Below are positions 10,179 to 21,004 of a DNA stretch of 64,000 nt, one piece after another (the first letter of the stretch is position 1; each line of letters opens with the position of its first letter). Position numbers and translations under genes: made by a program. The notes beneath the pieces were generated by a model, which searched no databases, was not told the DNA's origin, and was given only the letters and a program-made list of their open reading frames with translations. The stretch is from Paralithodes platypus (Eukaryota; Arthropoda; Malacostraca; Decapoda; Lithodidae). The stretch covers positions 22,328,912-22,392,911 of the forward strand of contig CM064506.1 in assembly GCA_032716605.1 (NCBI GenBank). The letters are read 5' to 3'.

Positions 10179-10345
10179 GGGATTTTTTTTTCTGGGCGCC
10201 CCTTTCCCTCATGCTTAGCCCCATTAGTTACGAGATGTTAAGACGCTCGCCCCATTAGTTAGGCGATTTTTTGCAATAATTATATATTTTGTGACATTTA
10301 GGTGTCGATTTTTCCCTGGCGAGCGGTAGCAAGCCTGCAATTAGG
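10178..10345 (-). mobile_element. M1 MITE, half element
   Basis: Orientation B from GGGGATTTTTTTTTCTGGGC through GTGTCGATTTTTCCCTGGCG to AGCAAGCCTGCAATTAGG, where it stops and the 58-bp tandem array begins. The hairpin half is missing. Confidence 0.75.
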
Positions 10346-10745
10346 ATAACTGGACAGTAGACATGGACATGGTTATGAAAGACGGGTGAGAGCAAATAGA
10401 CAGTTGAATGGACAGTAGATAGGGACAAGGTTATGGAAGACGGGTGAGAGCAAATAGACAGATGAATGGACAGTAGACAGGGACAAGGTTATGGATGACG
10501 GGTGGGAGCAAATAGACAGAGGAATGGACAGTAGACAGGGACAAGGTTATGGAAGACGGGTGGGAGCATGGGGTGACTTTAGGCAGAGGTATATGGACAG
10601 TAGACGGGAAGGTTATGGCAGATGGGTGAGAGCAAATAGACAGAGAAATGGACAGTAGACAGATCAAGGTTATGGAAGATGGGTACTGGGAGCATGGGGT
10701 AGTTGGAGACAGAGCAATGGACGGTAGACAGGGCTTGGAATGGAC
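10346..10745 (+). repeat. minisatellite, unit about 58 bp, about 6.5 copies
   Basis: Units contain GACAGTAGACAGGGACAAGG, TTATGGAAGACGGGTGAGAG and CAAATAGACAGATGAATG, with some longer or shorter units (for example GCATGGGGTGACTTTAGG inserted near 10566). Stop-free minus frames here are not taken as genes. Confidence 0.9.
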
Positions 10746-10770
10746 AGTGTCACAGTACAGTCCCCCAATT

Positions 10771-10988
10771 GACCACTTGCGAGTTTTGGTGTATAAGGAA
10801 GTTGGAGCTGTGGCCATCAATATTTAGCAGAATTATCAGCTAAAATACGTTCAAAATACATTTATAAATACATAATACCAAATTAACATACTTTCGTTCC
10901 ATCAGAAACCTACATTAATATTGCCTTTCTGTTCTATAGCGATGTTTACGGCTCCAACTTATTTATAGCCTAAAACTCGCAAGTGGTC
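10771..10988. mobile_element. M6 MITE, unexpanded reference copy
   Basis: A 218-bp element with inverted ends GACCACTTGCGAGTTTTGG and AAAACTCGCAAGTGGTC, flanked by AATT at 10767-10770 and 10989-10992. The interior is AT-rich with one AAAATACGTTCAAAATACAT stretch, which is the seed expanded in the copy at 5909. Confidence 0.88.
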
Positions 10989-11139
10989 AATTACTCTTAT
11001 GTATATATGATGATGCTGTTAGCCCGTCGTTCCAAAAGCCCCGGAACCTGAATGGCATAGGTAATCACGGTATAGTCCTGTTGCATAATAAAACCTGCAA
11101 TTACGGTGGGGCTGTGGTTGAACGGTAGTAAATGTGCTT

Positions 11140-13117
11140 TTGTATGTGTGATGTATGTGCTGTCTGTGTGTTGTATGTGTGCTGTGTGTGTTGTATGTGT
11201 GTTGTCTGTGTGTTGTATGTGTGTTGTCTGTGTGTTGTATGTGTGTTGTCTGTGTGTTGTATGGGTGTTGTCTGTGTGTTGTCTGTGTGTTGTATGTGTG
11301 TTGTCGGTGTGTTGTATGTGTGCTGTATGTGTGCTGTCTGTGTGTTGTCTGTGTGTTGTATGTGTGTTGTATGTGTGTTGTCTGTGTGCTGTATGTGTGT
11401 TGTATGTGTGCTGTATGTGTGTTGCATGTGTGTTGTATGTGTGTTGTCTGTGTGTTTTATGTGTGTTGTATGTGTGTTGTATGTGTGTTGTCTGTGTGCT
11501 GTATGTGTGTTGTATGTGTGCTGTATGTGTGTTGTCTGTGTGTTTTATGTGTGTTGTATGTGTGTTGTATGTGTGTTGTCTGTGTGTTGTATGTGTGTTG
11601 TATGTGTGCTGTATATGTGTTGTATGTGTGTTGTATGTGTGTTGTATGTGTGCTGTATATGTGTTGTATGTGTGCTGTATGTGTGTTGTCTGTGTGTTGT
11701 ATGTGTGTTGTATATGTGTTGTATGTGTGTTGCATGTGTGTTGTATGTGTGTTGTCTGTGTGTTTTATGTGTGTTGTATGTGTGTTGTCTGTGTGTTGTA
11801 TGTGTGTTGTATGTGTGTTGTATGTGTGCTGTATATGTGTTGTATGTGTGTTGTATGTGTGTTGTATGTGTGTTGTCTGTGTGTTGTCTGTGTGTTGTAT
11901 GTGTGTTGTATGTGTGTTGTCTGTGTGTTTTATGTGTGTGTTGTATGTGTGTTGTATGTGTGTTGTATGTGTGTTGTCTGTGTGGTGTCTGTGTGTTGTA
12001 TGTGTGTTGTATGTGTGTTGTATGTGTGTTGTATGTGTGTTGTATGTGTGTTGTATGTGTGCTGTATGTGTGTTATTTGTGTGTTGTGTGTGTGTTGTCT
12101 GTGTGTTGTATGTGTGTTATCTGTGTGTTGTATGTGTGTTTTATGTGTGTTGTATGTGTGTTGTATGTGTGCTGTATGTGTGTTGTATGTGTGTTGTCTG
12201 TGTGTTTTATGTGTGTTGTATGTGTGTTGTATGTGTGTTGTATGTGTGCTGTATGTGTGTTGTATGTGTGTTGTATGTGTGTTGTATGTGTGCTGTATAT
12301 GTGTTGTCTGTGTGTTGTCTGTGTGTTGTATGTGTGTTGTATGTGTTGTATGTGTGTTGTATGTGTGTTGTATGTGTGTTGTATGTGTGCTGTATATGTG
12401 TTGTCTGTGTGTTGTATGTGTGTTGTATGTGTGTTGTATGTGTGTTGTATATGTGTTGTCTGTGTGTTGTATGTGTGTTGTATGTGTGTTGTATGTGTGT
12501 TGTATGTGTGTTGTCTGTGTGTTGTATGTGTGTTGTATGTGTGCTGTATATGTGTTGTATGTGTGTTGTATGTGTGTTGTATGTGTGTTGTATGTGTGTT
12601 GTATGTGTGTTGTATGTGTGTTGTCTGTGTGTTGTATGTGTGTTGTATGTGTGCTGTATGTGTGTTGTTTGTGTGTTGTATGTGTGGTGTCTGTGTGTTG
12701 TCTGTGTGTTGTATGTGTGTTGTATGTGTGTTGTATGTGTGTTGTATGTGTATTGTATGTGTGCTGTATATGTGTTGTATGTGTGCTGTATGTGTGTTGT
12801 CTGTGTGTTGTATGTGTGTTGTATGTGTGTTGTATGTGTGTTGTCTGTGTGATGTATGTGTGTTGTATGTGTGTTGTATGTGTGTTGTCTGTGTGCTGTA
12901 TGTGTGTTGTCTGTGTGTTGTATGTGTGTTGTCTGTGTGTTGTATGTGTGTTGTCTGTGTGTTTTATGTGTGTTGTATGTGTGTTGTATGTGTGTTGTAT
13001 GTGTGTTGTCTGTGTGTTGTCTGTGTGTTGTATGTGTGTTGTATGTGTGTTGTCTGTGTGCTGTATATGTGTTGTCTGTGTGCTGTATGTGTGTTGTGTG
13101 TGTGTTGTATGTGTGTT
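11140..13117 (+). repeat. 2-kb minisatellite of 12-bp units (TGTGTGTTGTAT and variants), about 165 copies
   Basis: Units alternate mainly between TGTGTGTTGTAT and TGTGTGTTGTCT, with TGTGTGCTGTAT, TATGTGTTG and TGTGTTTTAT variants interspersed. Unit length is divisible by three and no unit frame contains a stop, so long frames are open on both strands; their Cys/Val-only or His/Thr-only composition argues against coding. The left flank, GGGGCTGTGGTTGAACGGTA, is single copy. Confidence 0.97.
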
Positions 13118-13196
13118 CATCGGGGTGGGATAATGGTGGCTGGAATCTATTGTGCAGGAAACAATTATGATCGAGAAATAATGACGTTGTACTCTA

Positions 13197-14262
13197 TGGT
13201 ATAATTGTGATGGTATAATTGCGATGGTATAATTATGATGGTATAATTATGATGGAATAATTGTGATGGTATAATTGTGATTTTATAATTATGATGGTAT
13301 AATTGTGATGGTATAATAATTGTGATGGTATAATTGTGATGGTATAATTGTGATGATATAATTGTGATGGTATAATTGTGATGGTATAATTATGATGGTA
13401 TAATTATGATGGTATAATTATGATGGTATAATTGTGATGGTATAATTGTGATGGTATAATTATGATGGTATAATTATGATGGTATAATTGTGATGGTATA
13501 ATTGTGATGGTATAATTGTGATGGTATAATTGTGATGGTATAATTGTGATGTATATTATAATTATGATGGTATAATGATGGTATGTGATGGTATAATTGT
13601 GATGGTATAATTATGATGGTATAATTATGATGGTATAATTGTGATGGTATAATTGTGATTTTATAATTATGATGGTATAATTATGATGGTATAATTGTGA
13701 TGGTATAATTGTGATGGTATAATTGTGATGGTATAATTGTGATGGTATAATTATGATGGTATAATTATGATGGTATAATTATGATGGTATAATTGTGATG
13801 GTATAATTGTGATTTTATAATTATGATGGTATAATTATGATGGTATAATTGTGATGGTATAATTATGATGGTATAATTGTAATGGTATAATTGTAATGGT
13901 ATAATTATGATGGTATAATTGTGATGGTATAATTGTGATGGTATAATTGTGATGGTATAATTGTGATGGTATAATTGTGATGGTATAATTGTGATGGTAT
14001 AATTGTGATGGTATAATTGTGATGGTATAATTGTGATGGTATAATAATGATGGTATAATTGTGATGGTATAATTGTGATGGTATAATTGTGATGGTATAA
14101 TTATGATGGTATAATTGTGATGGTATAAGTGTGATGGTATAATTGTGATGGTATAATTGTGATGGTATAATTATGATGGTATAATTGTGGTGGAATAATT
14201 GTGTTGGTATAATTATGGGGGAATAATTATGATGACATAATTATGGTGGTGTAATTGTGATG
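13197..14262 (+). repeat. 14-bp minisatellite (TATAATTGTGATGG), about 76 copies
   Basis: Two alternating unit types, TATAATTGTGATGG and TATAATTATGATGG, occur in runs, plus a recurring variant block TGATTTTATAATTATG seen about three times, which indicates multi-unit duplications. It begins 80 bp after the 12-bp array ends. Confidence 0.97.
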
Positions 14263-14322
14263 GCGCGAGGGATTATACAAAATAAACAAATATATCTACA
14301 GCAATACTTACCTATTCTCAGA

Positions 14323-14332
<10 letters not shown>

Positions 14333-14394
<62 letters not shown>
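14333..14394 (+). repeat. (TG)n microsatellite
   Basis: About 31 uninterrupted TG units. Confidence 0.95.
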
Positions 14395-14397
<3 letters not shown>

Positions 14398-14704
14398 TTT
14401 TCTTTTTTAAGGCAAAGCATGATTACAAAAGACCATATTTCTTCACAATATCGATACACACATATTACTTCCGTAATATCCTCATTTACATAATATAAGT
14501 AAAATCATATTGTTACATTAAATAAAACGTGTCTCTCCCGTAATAAGTGACAGGATATTAGTACGTACTGTAGGTGTATACAATTTTGTTTTTGTTATGG
14601 AGCCTAGGGTGATTGTAATAGAAGAGGAATGTTATAAATGATCGTTCACTCTCTCTTCAATCTTTCCTCACTCACAATCATATCCTTACGCACTCAATCA
14701 CTTA

Positions 14705-14844
14705 CTCTCTCTCTCTCTCTATCTCTCTCTTCCCACACACACACACACACTCACGCTCTCCCCCTCCCCCCTCTCTCTCTCTCTCTCCCTCCCCACCTCT
14801 ATCTCTTTCTCCCTCCCCACCTCTATCTCTCTCTCCCTCCCCCT

Positions 14845-14899
<55 letters not shown>
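14705..14899 (+). repeat. (CT)n/(CA)n compound pyrimidine-rich tract
   Basis: CT runs, a short CA run (14736-14752), a duplicated CCCTCCCCACCTCTATCTCT motif, then about 23 CT units to 14899. Confidence 0.93.
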
Positions 14900-14902
<3 letters not shown>

Positions 14903-15054
14903 GAAAGGAAGTGTAATTCTGGGTACGGACCCTTTATTTTTGCGGGCTTTTAATTGGGTACTTTTGACTGATATGCTGCGTTAAATTAAAGCGCCGGGAA
15001 CATTTTGAAATAGGGTGTGCAGTATGAGGAACAAGGCTTCATATTGATTGGAAA

Positions 15055-15218
15055 TTAAGTTTTTTTCTGGACCCCCTTCTTTCTCATGTTTAGCCCCATT
15101 AGTGTTAAGATTGTATTACGTTCCCCCCTTAACTTGGCGATATTAAAACCTTTCGCTCCATTTGACCTTTCGTGCCAGTTAGGTGTCGATTTATTCCTGG
15201 CAAGCGATAGCAAGACAG
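15055..15218 (-). mobile_element. M1 MITE, half element
   Basis: From TTAAGTTTTTTTCTGGACCC through CATGTTTAGCCCCATTAG to CCTGGCAAGCGATAGCAAG. The hairpin half is missing, as in the fragment at 10178: the break falls just after the GCGAGCGATAGCGAGCC block in both. Confidence 0.78.
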
Positions 15219-15251
15219 CAAATAGCCTCCTCAGATACTGTTTGTATTCAT

Positions 15252-15461
15252 GTACAGTCGCGCTAATAAGTCATGTTTCAGCTTTCATTTCGTTTGGCTC
15301 GCTTTATGCTGTGTCTGTCCAATGTTGAATAGGGTGGGTAAGTGTAGGGACATGTTTGTATATCTAACTTGAAATTAATTAATTAAGTTTAGATGATGTC
15401 GATACCAATTATTGATCAAAATATACTTGGTGCTGAGAAATCACTTATTAGGCCGACTGTA
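15252..15461 (+). mobile_element. M4 mariner-like MITE, complete
   Basis: A 210-bp element from TACAGTCGCGCTAATAAGTC to CTTATTAGGCCGACTGTA. Inverted ends of about 25 bp and a TA at each boundary. A second M4 end (ATCACTTATTAGGCCGACTG) lies at about 15600-15632. Confidence 0.85.
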
Positions 15462-15648
15462 CAATCGGGGATATTAAGTGTTGTCATAGATTCCAGTGGT
15501 TTTCGTTCAACAAGTGTTATTGGTATCTTTATAGTTACTGGGAAAAGTGCTTATCCCTCAGAGTATTGGTCAGTGTCCGAAACTTTGTGAAATATCTGAC
15601 ATCACTTATTAGGCCGACTGTACTATACTATATTGCATTGTATTCTGG

Positions 15649-16258
15649 ATAACCCTTTCTGTACTGGCGAGGTCTTTTTATTTGTGTTCTACCTCTATTC
15701 AGACGATGTTGGGTAGTTTAAGAAGGAGTTGTGGTAGTAAAAAGGGTTATGGGGAGATGGGCCCTTTTTCCTGGCCCCCATTCTCCCTCTTGTTTAGTCC
15801 CTATAGTTTTCAGATTTTAACAAGATCAACCCATGAATTTGGTGATTTTGAGACCTTTCACCTGATTTTTGTTGTCAATACTAGGACAATTCGTGCCATT
15901 TAGGTGTTGATTTATTCCTGGCGAGCGATAGCGAGCCTGTAATTGTAGGAGGAACCAGCCTTCAGCCGGGACATTGTCTACGGAACAAATGTACACATTT
16001 ATCTCGAAGGAGGGTCTAGAGGGTGTTTTTGTAAGCTTGATGAAGGTGTAGCGAGGAAACTCAAAATATTTATATAAATATATACATAGACTTAAAAACT
16101 GGCACGATCCCCTTAACAAGGATTTGTGCTAGTAATTTGTTTTAAGCACGATTGTTTCTTAGCCTGTTAATTGCTGGAGGCCCTTTTAAACTGAATACAA
16201 TCGCTTAAATGTAGCCAGAATTAACCTAAAAAGACGGGACCGGTATTACAGGGGTTAA
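15649..16258 (+). mobile_element. M3 MITE interrupted by an M1 insertion
   Basis: The left part, AACCCTTTCTGTACTGGCGA to GTGGTAGTAAAAAGGGTTA (about 15649-15750), and the right part, CTTAGCCTGTTAATTGCTGG to CCGGTATTACAGGGGTTAA (to 16258), are the two halves of one M3. They are split at the internal GGGTTAAG by the M1 copy. Confidence 0.82.
15747..16116 (-). mobile_element. M1 MITE nested in M3
   Basis: Starts TTATGGGGAGATGGGCCC and ends GGCACGATCCCCTTAA at 16116. Orientation B, with all family blocks present; one flank has drifted from TTAA to TTAT. Confidence 0.85.
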
Positions 16259-16351
16259 TAATATGTGAGCTCTGCAGCTTAAGAAAGGTCTCTAGGAATG
16301 ATAGGGGTAAACACGATTTCGATTTACCCCCAGCCTTCTACCATTCCTTGC

Positions 16352-16735
16352 AAGGGGGGGATGGTCATTTTTATTTGCTCATTTATGTATATTTTTTATT
16401 ATAATGATTAGCTTCCTCCCTGGACCTCAATCAACCCTACCTCCCCCCCCCCCCCTTCCTCCCCTAGACCCTCCTTCAAGATATATTATTACATTTTTCG
16501 ATAGAAAAATGTGCCGGCCGAAGGCCGGATCCTCTTAATTTACAGGCTCACTATCGCTCGTCAGGAAAAAATAGTAATTTACATGACACGAAAAGTCTTA
16601 ATAATATTGAAAACAAATTGTGAGAAAGGTCTTCAAATCGCAAAACTAATGGGCCGAACGTCTTAAAATCTGAAAACTAATGGGGCTAAACATGAGGAAG
16701 AAGTGGGACCAGAAAAACTACCTATCTCCTCTTAA
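16352..16735 (+). mobile_element. M1 MITE, near complete
   Basis: Orientation A from AAGGGGGGGATGGTCATTTT to ACCTATCTCCTCTTAA. It includes a run of 14 C in the middle and an intact hairpin pair (CATTTTTCGATAGAAAAATG, then GGCCGAAGGCC). Confidence 0.85.
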
Positions 16736-16823
16736 GCTGAGTAAAATCGAGTAATGTTAGCCAGACTATGAGGAAAGGATTCATATTCGTATTCTGAAAG
16801 GGTTAAGACTAAACGATGAACAG

Positions 16824-17030
16824 TAAAGCCGGTATCACACGAGAGCTTTTATAGTCAACATTCGATGATCAACATTTTGCTGGCAACATTTCTGGAATAT
16901 TGTGCACTGGTATCGAAAACTAGATTGATGATATATGAATTTAGGCAACCCAAATATTGTATATATTGACCACATAAGCTGTCAGACCAGTGTTGAGAAT
17001 AAATGTTGAGTGAAAAAGCACTCGTGTTAA
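16824..17030 (+). mobile_element. M2 MITE, right end truncated
   Basis: Left end TAAAGCCGGTATCACACGAG, right end AAAAAGCACTCGTGTTAAG lacking the last ~9 bp of the repeat. The interior (GTCAACATTCGATGATCAAC, CAACATTTCTGGAATATTG) is self-complementary in part, as in the copy at 20746. Confidence 0.82.
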
Positions 17031-17216
17031 GTAGGATAGTCGTGATGATAAATTAGTGGTATATACAGTAAGTCTACGTATTTTGAACTCCCACTTTCAT
17101 GCCGAAATATATTACAGGGAGGACTATAATATCTCTGTTTATTCTCCAGTTTCGCAGTACTACAAACAGAAGGCTCAATTGCATAGGTATAATTACGGTA
17201 TTTCGTAACATTTATC

Positions 17217-17263
17217 CCTGATATATATATATATATATATGTGTTTGTATGTGTGTATGTGTA

Positions 17264-17296
<33 letters not shown>

Positions 17297-17300
17297 TTAT
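17217..17300 (+). repeat. (TA)n-(TG)n-(TA)n microsatellite
   Basis: About 10 TA units, then interrupted TG units to 17288, then TATATATTTATATA. Confidence 0.9.
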
Positions 17301-17604
17301 ATACAAATTATACATGCCTTCCTATAATGTACTATGAATCTATCATGTTTACTTTAGTATATATATGCAAAAATCTGTTTCATGGCACGTGTAGAGGATT
17401 GGCTGTTAAAAAGGGTTTGCAGGATTGTGTTTGATTTCAACAAGGTCTTGGCATATTATTGTTACCTTGGAATCACACCATTCAGTTCACTGGTACATGT
17501 TATCAGTCTGGTAACTGATATATTAACAGTTACAGTAACACGGGAAATCAATGCTTGTCAGTATTAGACGATTTAAAACAGCTTAGGAAGGACCATTACT
17601 TTGG

Positions 17605-17850
17605 TCGTTTAGGAATATTCGCCTCATTTATTTTTGTCAATAGTAAAACCTTTCGTGCCAGTTAGCTGTCGATTTTATCATGGCGAGCGACAGCGAGCCA
17701 GTAATTTAGGAGAAACCAGCTTTCGGCCGGGATATTTTTTTACCGAAAATGTACACATTTACACATTTATCTATCTTGGGGATGTTTTTTAAGCTTGATG
17801 AAGGTTTAGGGAAGAAACAAAAAAATATATATAAATAAATAGACCAATAT
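17605..17850 (-). mobile_element. M1 MITE, left third missing
   Basis: Orientation B from about TTAGGAATATTCGCCTCATT through GGCGAGCGACAGCGAGCC and CTTTCGGCCGGGATATTTTT to AGGGAAGAAAC. It directly follows an M3-like scrap (TTAAAACAGCTTAGGAAGGA). Confidence 0.7.
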
Positions 17851-17861
17851 TATAGTTAGTT

Positions 17862-17990
17862 AGTTAAAACATAAATAAGAGGCTATCAACCCTTCTGGAT
17901 TATTAAGCCAGCACACTGTAAGTCAAGAATAACGTCAGGACTGGAGCCCCTTTTCGAGAACCCCAGTCCCTTGTGACCAATTTATAAACA
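17862..17990 (+). repeat. R1 dispersed repeat
   Basis: Shared block GAGGCTATCAACCCTTCTGG then TTATTAAGCCAGCACACTGT, followed by AACGTCAGGACTGGAGCC. Other copies: 24935, 28541-28780 (three in tandem) and 34925-35075 inverted. No terminal repeats seen; class unknown. Confidence 0.75.
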
Positions 17991-18111
17991 TTACCCCTTA
18001 AATCACATTTGATTGCATATTCAACAGACAATCTTACCACCTGCCTTTTCACTAGATATTCTTGGTTAGCACAATAACATAGCTAGAATGAATCATAATA
18101 AACGTCGCTGG

Positions 18112-18328
18112 TACAGTCGCGCTAATAAGTGATGTCTCGGCACCAAGTATGTTTTGATCCATAATTGGCATCAGCAATATCTAAGCTTCATTTCTTCATA
18201 TTGAGTGAAATATACAAACATGTTCCTACACTTACCCACCCTATTCAACATCTGACAGACATTAATACAGCACAGAGCAAGCCAAACGTAATGACAGCTG
18301 GGACATGACTTATTATAGCGCGACCGTA
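18112..18328 (-). mobile_element. M4 mariner-like MITE, inverted, complete
   Basis: 217 bp, TACAGTCGCGCTAATAAGTG to ATTATAGCGCGACCGTA. The interior is the reverse complement of the copy at 15252 (GACAGACATTAATACAGCAC). Confidence 0.87.
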
Positions 18329-18339
18329 CACAAAGGGTT

Positions 18340-18652
18340 AAAATCCTATACAGTCAGCCTAGTTATCGATTTCAATGCTATAATACCGAGATATAGTACG
18401 AAACAGAACTTACTCATCGAAAATTAACCCCTTCTTTCATTTTATTTTAGCTATAGTTAGACAATTTTGCGCAGTTTAATAAGGATCTGTGGTAGTAAAA
18501 AGGTTTAAGTGAGATACTTCGAAGCCTGTTAATTGCCGGAGGTCCTTTTCAAACTTAATCCAATTGTCTAATAGTAGCCAAAATAAAGTTTAAAGGACGG
18601 CGCCGGTACAGAAGGGGTTAATGGAAAAAGCGCTCGTGTGACACCGCCTTAA
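18340..18652. mobile_element. M2 MITE interrupted by M3
   Basis: The left piece ends ACTTACTCATCGAAAATTAA (as in the M2 copy at 29251, ACTTACTCATGAAAAATTGA); the right piece is TTAATGGAAAAAGCGCTCGT to GACACCGCCTTAA. An M3 copy (18424-18621) separates them at a TTAA. The 5' end of this M2 is not preserved. Confidence 0.78.
18424..18621 (+). mobile_element. M3 MITE nested in M2
   Basis: 198 bp from TTAACCCCTTCTTTCATTTT to GCGCCGGTACAGAAGGGGTT plus AA. The left end has lost the TGTACCGGCGACGTC segment, so it is slightly short. Confidence 0.85.
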
Positions 18653-18985
18653 GGGGAAATGGGCTCTTTTTCTGGTCACGCTTCCTCATGCTTACCCTCA
18701 ATAGTTTTAAGATTTTATGACGTTCGGTCCATTAGTTTGGCGATTTTAGTACCTTTTGCCCCATTTCGTTGTCAATTTTAAGACCTTTCGTGCCATTTAG
18801 GTGTCGATTTTTTCCTGGTGAGCGATAGCGAGCCTGTAATCTTAAGAGTAACCGGCCTTCGGCCGGGAAATTTTTCTACCGAAAAATGTACAGATTAATC
18901 TAGAAGGGGGATCTGATGGATGTTTTTTTAAGTTTGATAGAGGTCTAGGGAGGAAACTAAAAACAATAACTTATTTAGATTCTCT
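18649..18985 (-). mobile_element. M1 MITE inserted in the terminal TTAA of M2
   Basis: Orientation B from TTAAGGGGAAATGGGCTC, using the TTAA that ends the M2 copy, through GGCCTTCGGCCGGGAAATTT to AGGGAGGAAACTAAAAAC. The right TTAA is not preserved. Confidence 0.82.
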
Positions 18986-19044
18986 ATTGACCGGGAAGCT
19001 GTTTACATCGAATTGAGCTGAAATGTAGCGTTCGATTACGATAT

Positions 19045-19225
19045 GACCAATGCAACCCGTTATGTACCGGTTCTGTGACGTCCTTTTCATTTATTTTATT
19101 GGATTTCAGCTACATTTAGACGATATTATAAAACTTAGGACAGATATTATATGGTAGCTGAAAGGAATAATTGAGATAGTGTGTAGCCATTTAATGGGTA
19201 TACGTCCTCCCTAAGCTGACTGGCT
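19045..19225 (+). mobile_element. M3-related MITE, diverged
   Basis: GTTATGTACCGGTTCTGTGA then TCAGCTACATTTAGACGAT, AATTGAGATAGTGTGTAGCC and CGTCCTCCCTAAGCTGA follow the M3 order; both ends are eroded. Confidence 0.55.
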
Positions 19226-19289
19226 CGGTGTAATATGGTTATGTAATTGATGGTTATGCACTTATGTAATTGATAGTAATAGGGATTAT

Positions 19290-19387
19290 CCCTATCTATC
19301 TATCTATCTATCTATATACTCAGGCACATACACCAATTTTGTTCTTAGCTGGGGATGCCCGACTCGCGACAGACTCGAGACTGAGTA

Positions 19388-19466
<79 letters not shown>
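19290..19466 (+). repeat. (ATCT)n, R2 fragment and (CA)n microsatellite
   Basis: ATCT units at 19290-19313; R2 block ATACTCAGGCACATACACC to CGACAGACTCGAGACTGAG (19316-19385); then a CA run with CGCG interruption to 19466 (about 36 CA). Confidence 0.85.
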
Positions 19467-19468
<2 letters not shown>

Positions 19469-19539
19469 CAAAAATGAAATGACATATAGGTTGGCACAGA
19501 ATTTTATTACCCAGAGAAAACGCCAATTTAACACTGCAG

Positions 19540-19835
19540 ATCATGACTTATTTTGACAGTTTATTCTGGCTATCATTAGACGGATTTACACATTTTAGGA
19601 AGGATATGCAGTAATCATAAGGGTAAAATATATTTCAACTAACATTCTGATTTCTATATACCCTTCCTAGTCTGAATAAAATCGTTTAATAATAGCTCAC
19701 CAGGAAATAAATCGACACCTGAGTAGGACAAAGCATCTGGCAAGCTAATGGGGCAAAAAGTCTCAAAACAAAAAAATAATAGGCCGATAAAAGTGGGAAT
19801 CCAAACAGATCCCCCAGAAAATGGTTGAGCCCTAA
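19540..19835. mobile_element. M3-like fragment joined to an M1 fragment
   Basis: M3 blocks (TATTCTGGCTATCATTAGAC, CTTCCTAGTCTGAATAAAAT, CGTTTAATAATAGC) run to 19692. M1 sequence then starts mid-element at CACCAGGAAATAAATCGACA and continues to about 19830. Confidence 0.6.
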
Positions 19836-19942
19836 TGAAAGGCAAATAGAAGTCCATAATGACGCATGATTGTTTACTCCGGCACAGTGTTTGGAATTGC
19901 CACTGTGGATAGCATGTTGGAAAGGAAGCCAAGTGATAGGCT

Positions 19943-20300
19943 TGAAGGGGAAATTTGTGATTTTTTATTTGTTTATTTATGTATTTTCCTATTATTATTA
20001 TCGTATATACCGTACATATTTTGTTTAGCTTCCTACCTAGACCTCCACGAAGCTTAAAAACGTACCCTCAAGACCAGCCTTCGAGATGAATTTGTGTATT
20101 CTTCGGTAGATAATGCTCCGGTTCCTCCTAAATTGGAGGTTCGCTATCGCTCCCCGGGTACTAATCGACACCTAAATGACACAACAGCTTTCAAAATCAA
20201 CAGATTAATGGGGAGCATGTTTTAAATTTTCGAAATTTATGGGGGAGTGATTTACATATATATATACAAAAAAAAACATGAGGGAGAAGGGGATCCCCCC
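19943..20300 (+). mobile_element. M1 MITE, diverged
   Basis: Orientation A from GAAGGGGAAATTTGTGATTT through TTCTTCGGTAGATAATGCTC and GGTTCGCTATCGCTCCCC to ACATGAGGGAGAAGGGGATC. The second hairpin is eroded and a short TA run interrupts the end. Confidence 0.75.
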
Positions 20301-20409
20301 CCCCCCTCACTCCCCCCTCCCCCCGTAAGTAGGAGCTCGAGGGGTGAGGGGGGGGGGGGCGGAGATACTAAAACTGAGGATATTCGAGATGTGGGGGAAT
20401 ACTTGAGAA

Positions 20410-20554
<145 letters not shown>

Positions 20555-20745
20555 TCTTCTCTTCCCGTCCTCATCTCCTTTTCCCTTGGCCTTGATATTA
20601 AACTTGAGGGCCCCGTGTTGGCCGATCCCCACCAAGAATTACTAATCCTTCTCCATATTCATGATGGGGTGGACGGCTATTTACACACAACGCCCACCGC
20701 CCACCAGTCTATTCCCCTACCCGCCCACAAACTCTTTAGCTAGGG

Positions 20746-20962
20746 TAAAGGCGGTATCACACCAGCGCTTTTTCCCTCAACATTTATCCTCAACACTGGT
20801 CTGGCAACTTATGAAATCAATATTCATAATATTTCGGTTGTCTAAATTCCTCTATCATCAGTCTAGTTTCCGATACCAGTGCAAAATATTCCAGAAATGT
20901 TGCCAGACAAATGTTGATCATCGAATGTTGACTATAAAAGCGCTCGTGTGATACCGGCTTAA
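20746..20962. mobile_element. M2 MITE, complete
   Basis: A 217-bp element whose ends TAAAGGCGGTATCACACCAG and CGTGTGATACCGGCTTAA are inverted repeats of about 28 bp. The interior halves (CTCAACATTTATCCTCAACA, and AAATGTTGATCATCGAATGT on the other side) are also partly complementary, so the whole element can fold back. Confidence 0.87.
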
Positions 20963-21004
20963 CCAGAGCAAAATACCAAATACCGCTAGATCAGTTCTCA
21001 AAAG

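Noticed and set aside
11106..13204. Very long open frames (up to about 690 codons) of Cys/Val/Leu/Tyr or, on the other strand, His/Thr/Gln
   Set aside because: They lie entirely within a 12-bp tandem array with no stop in the unit; frames are open in several phases on both strands and composition is purely that of the repeat.
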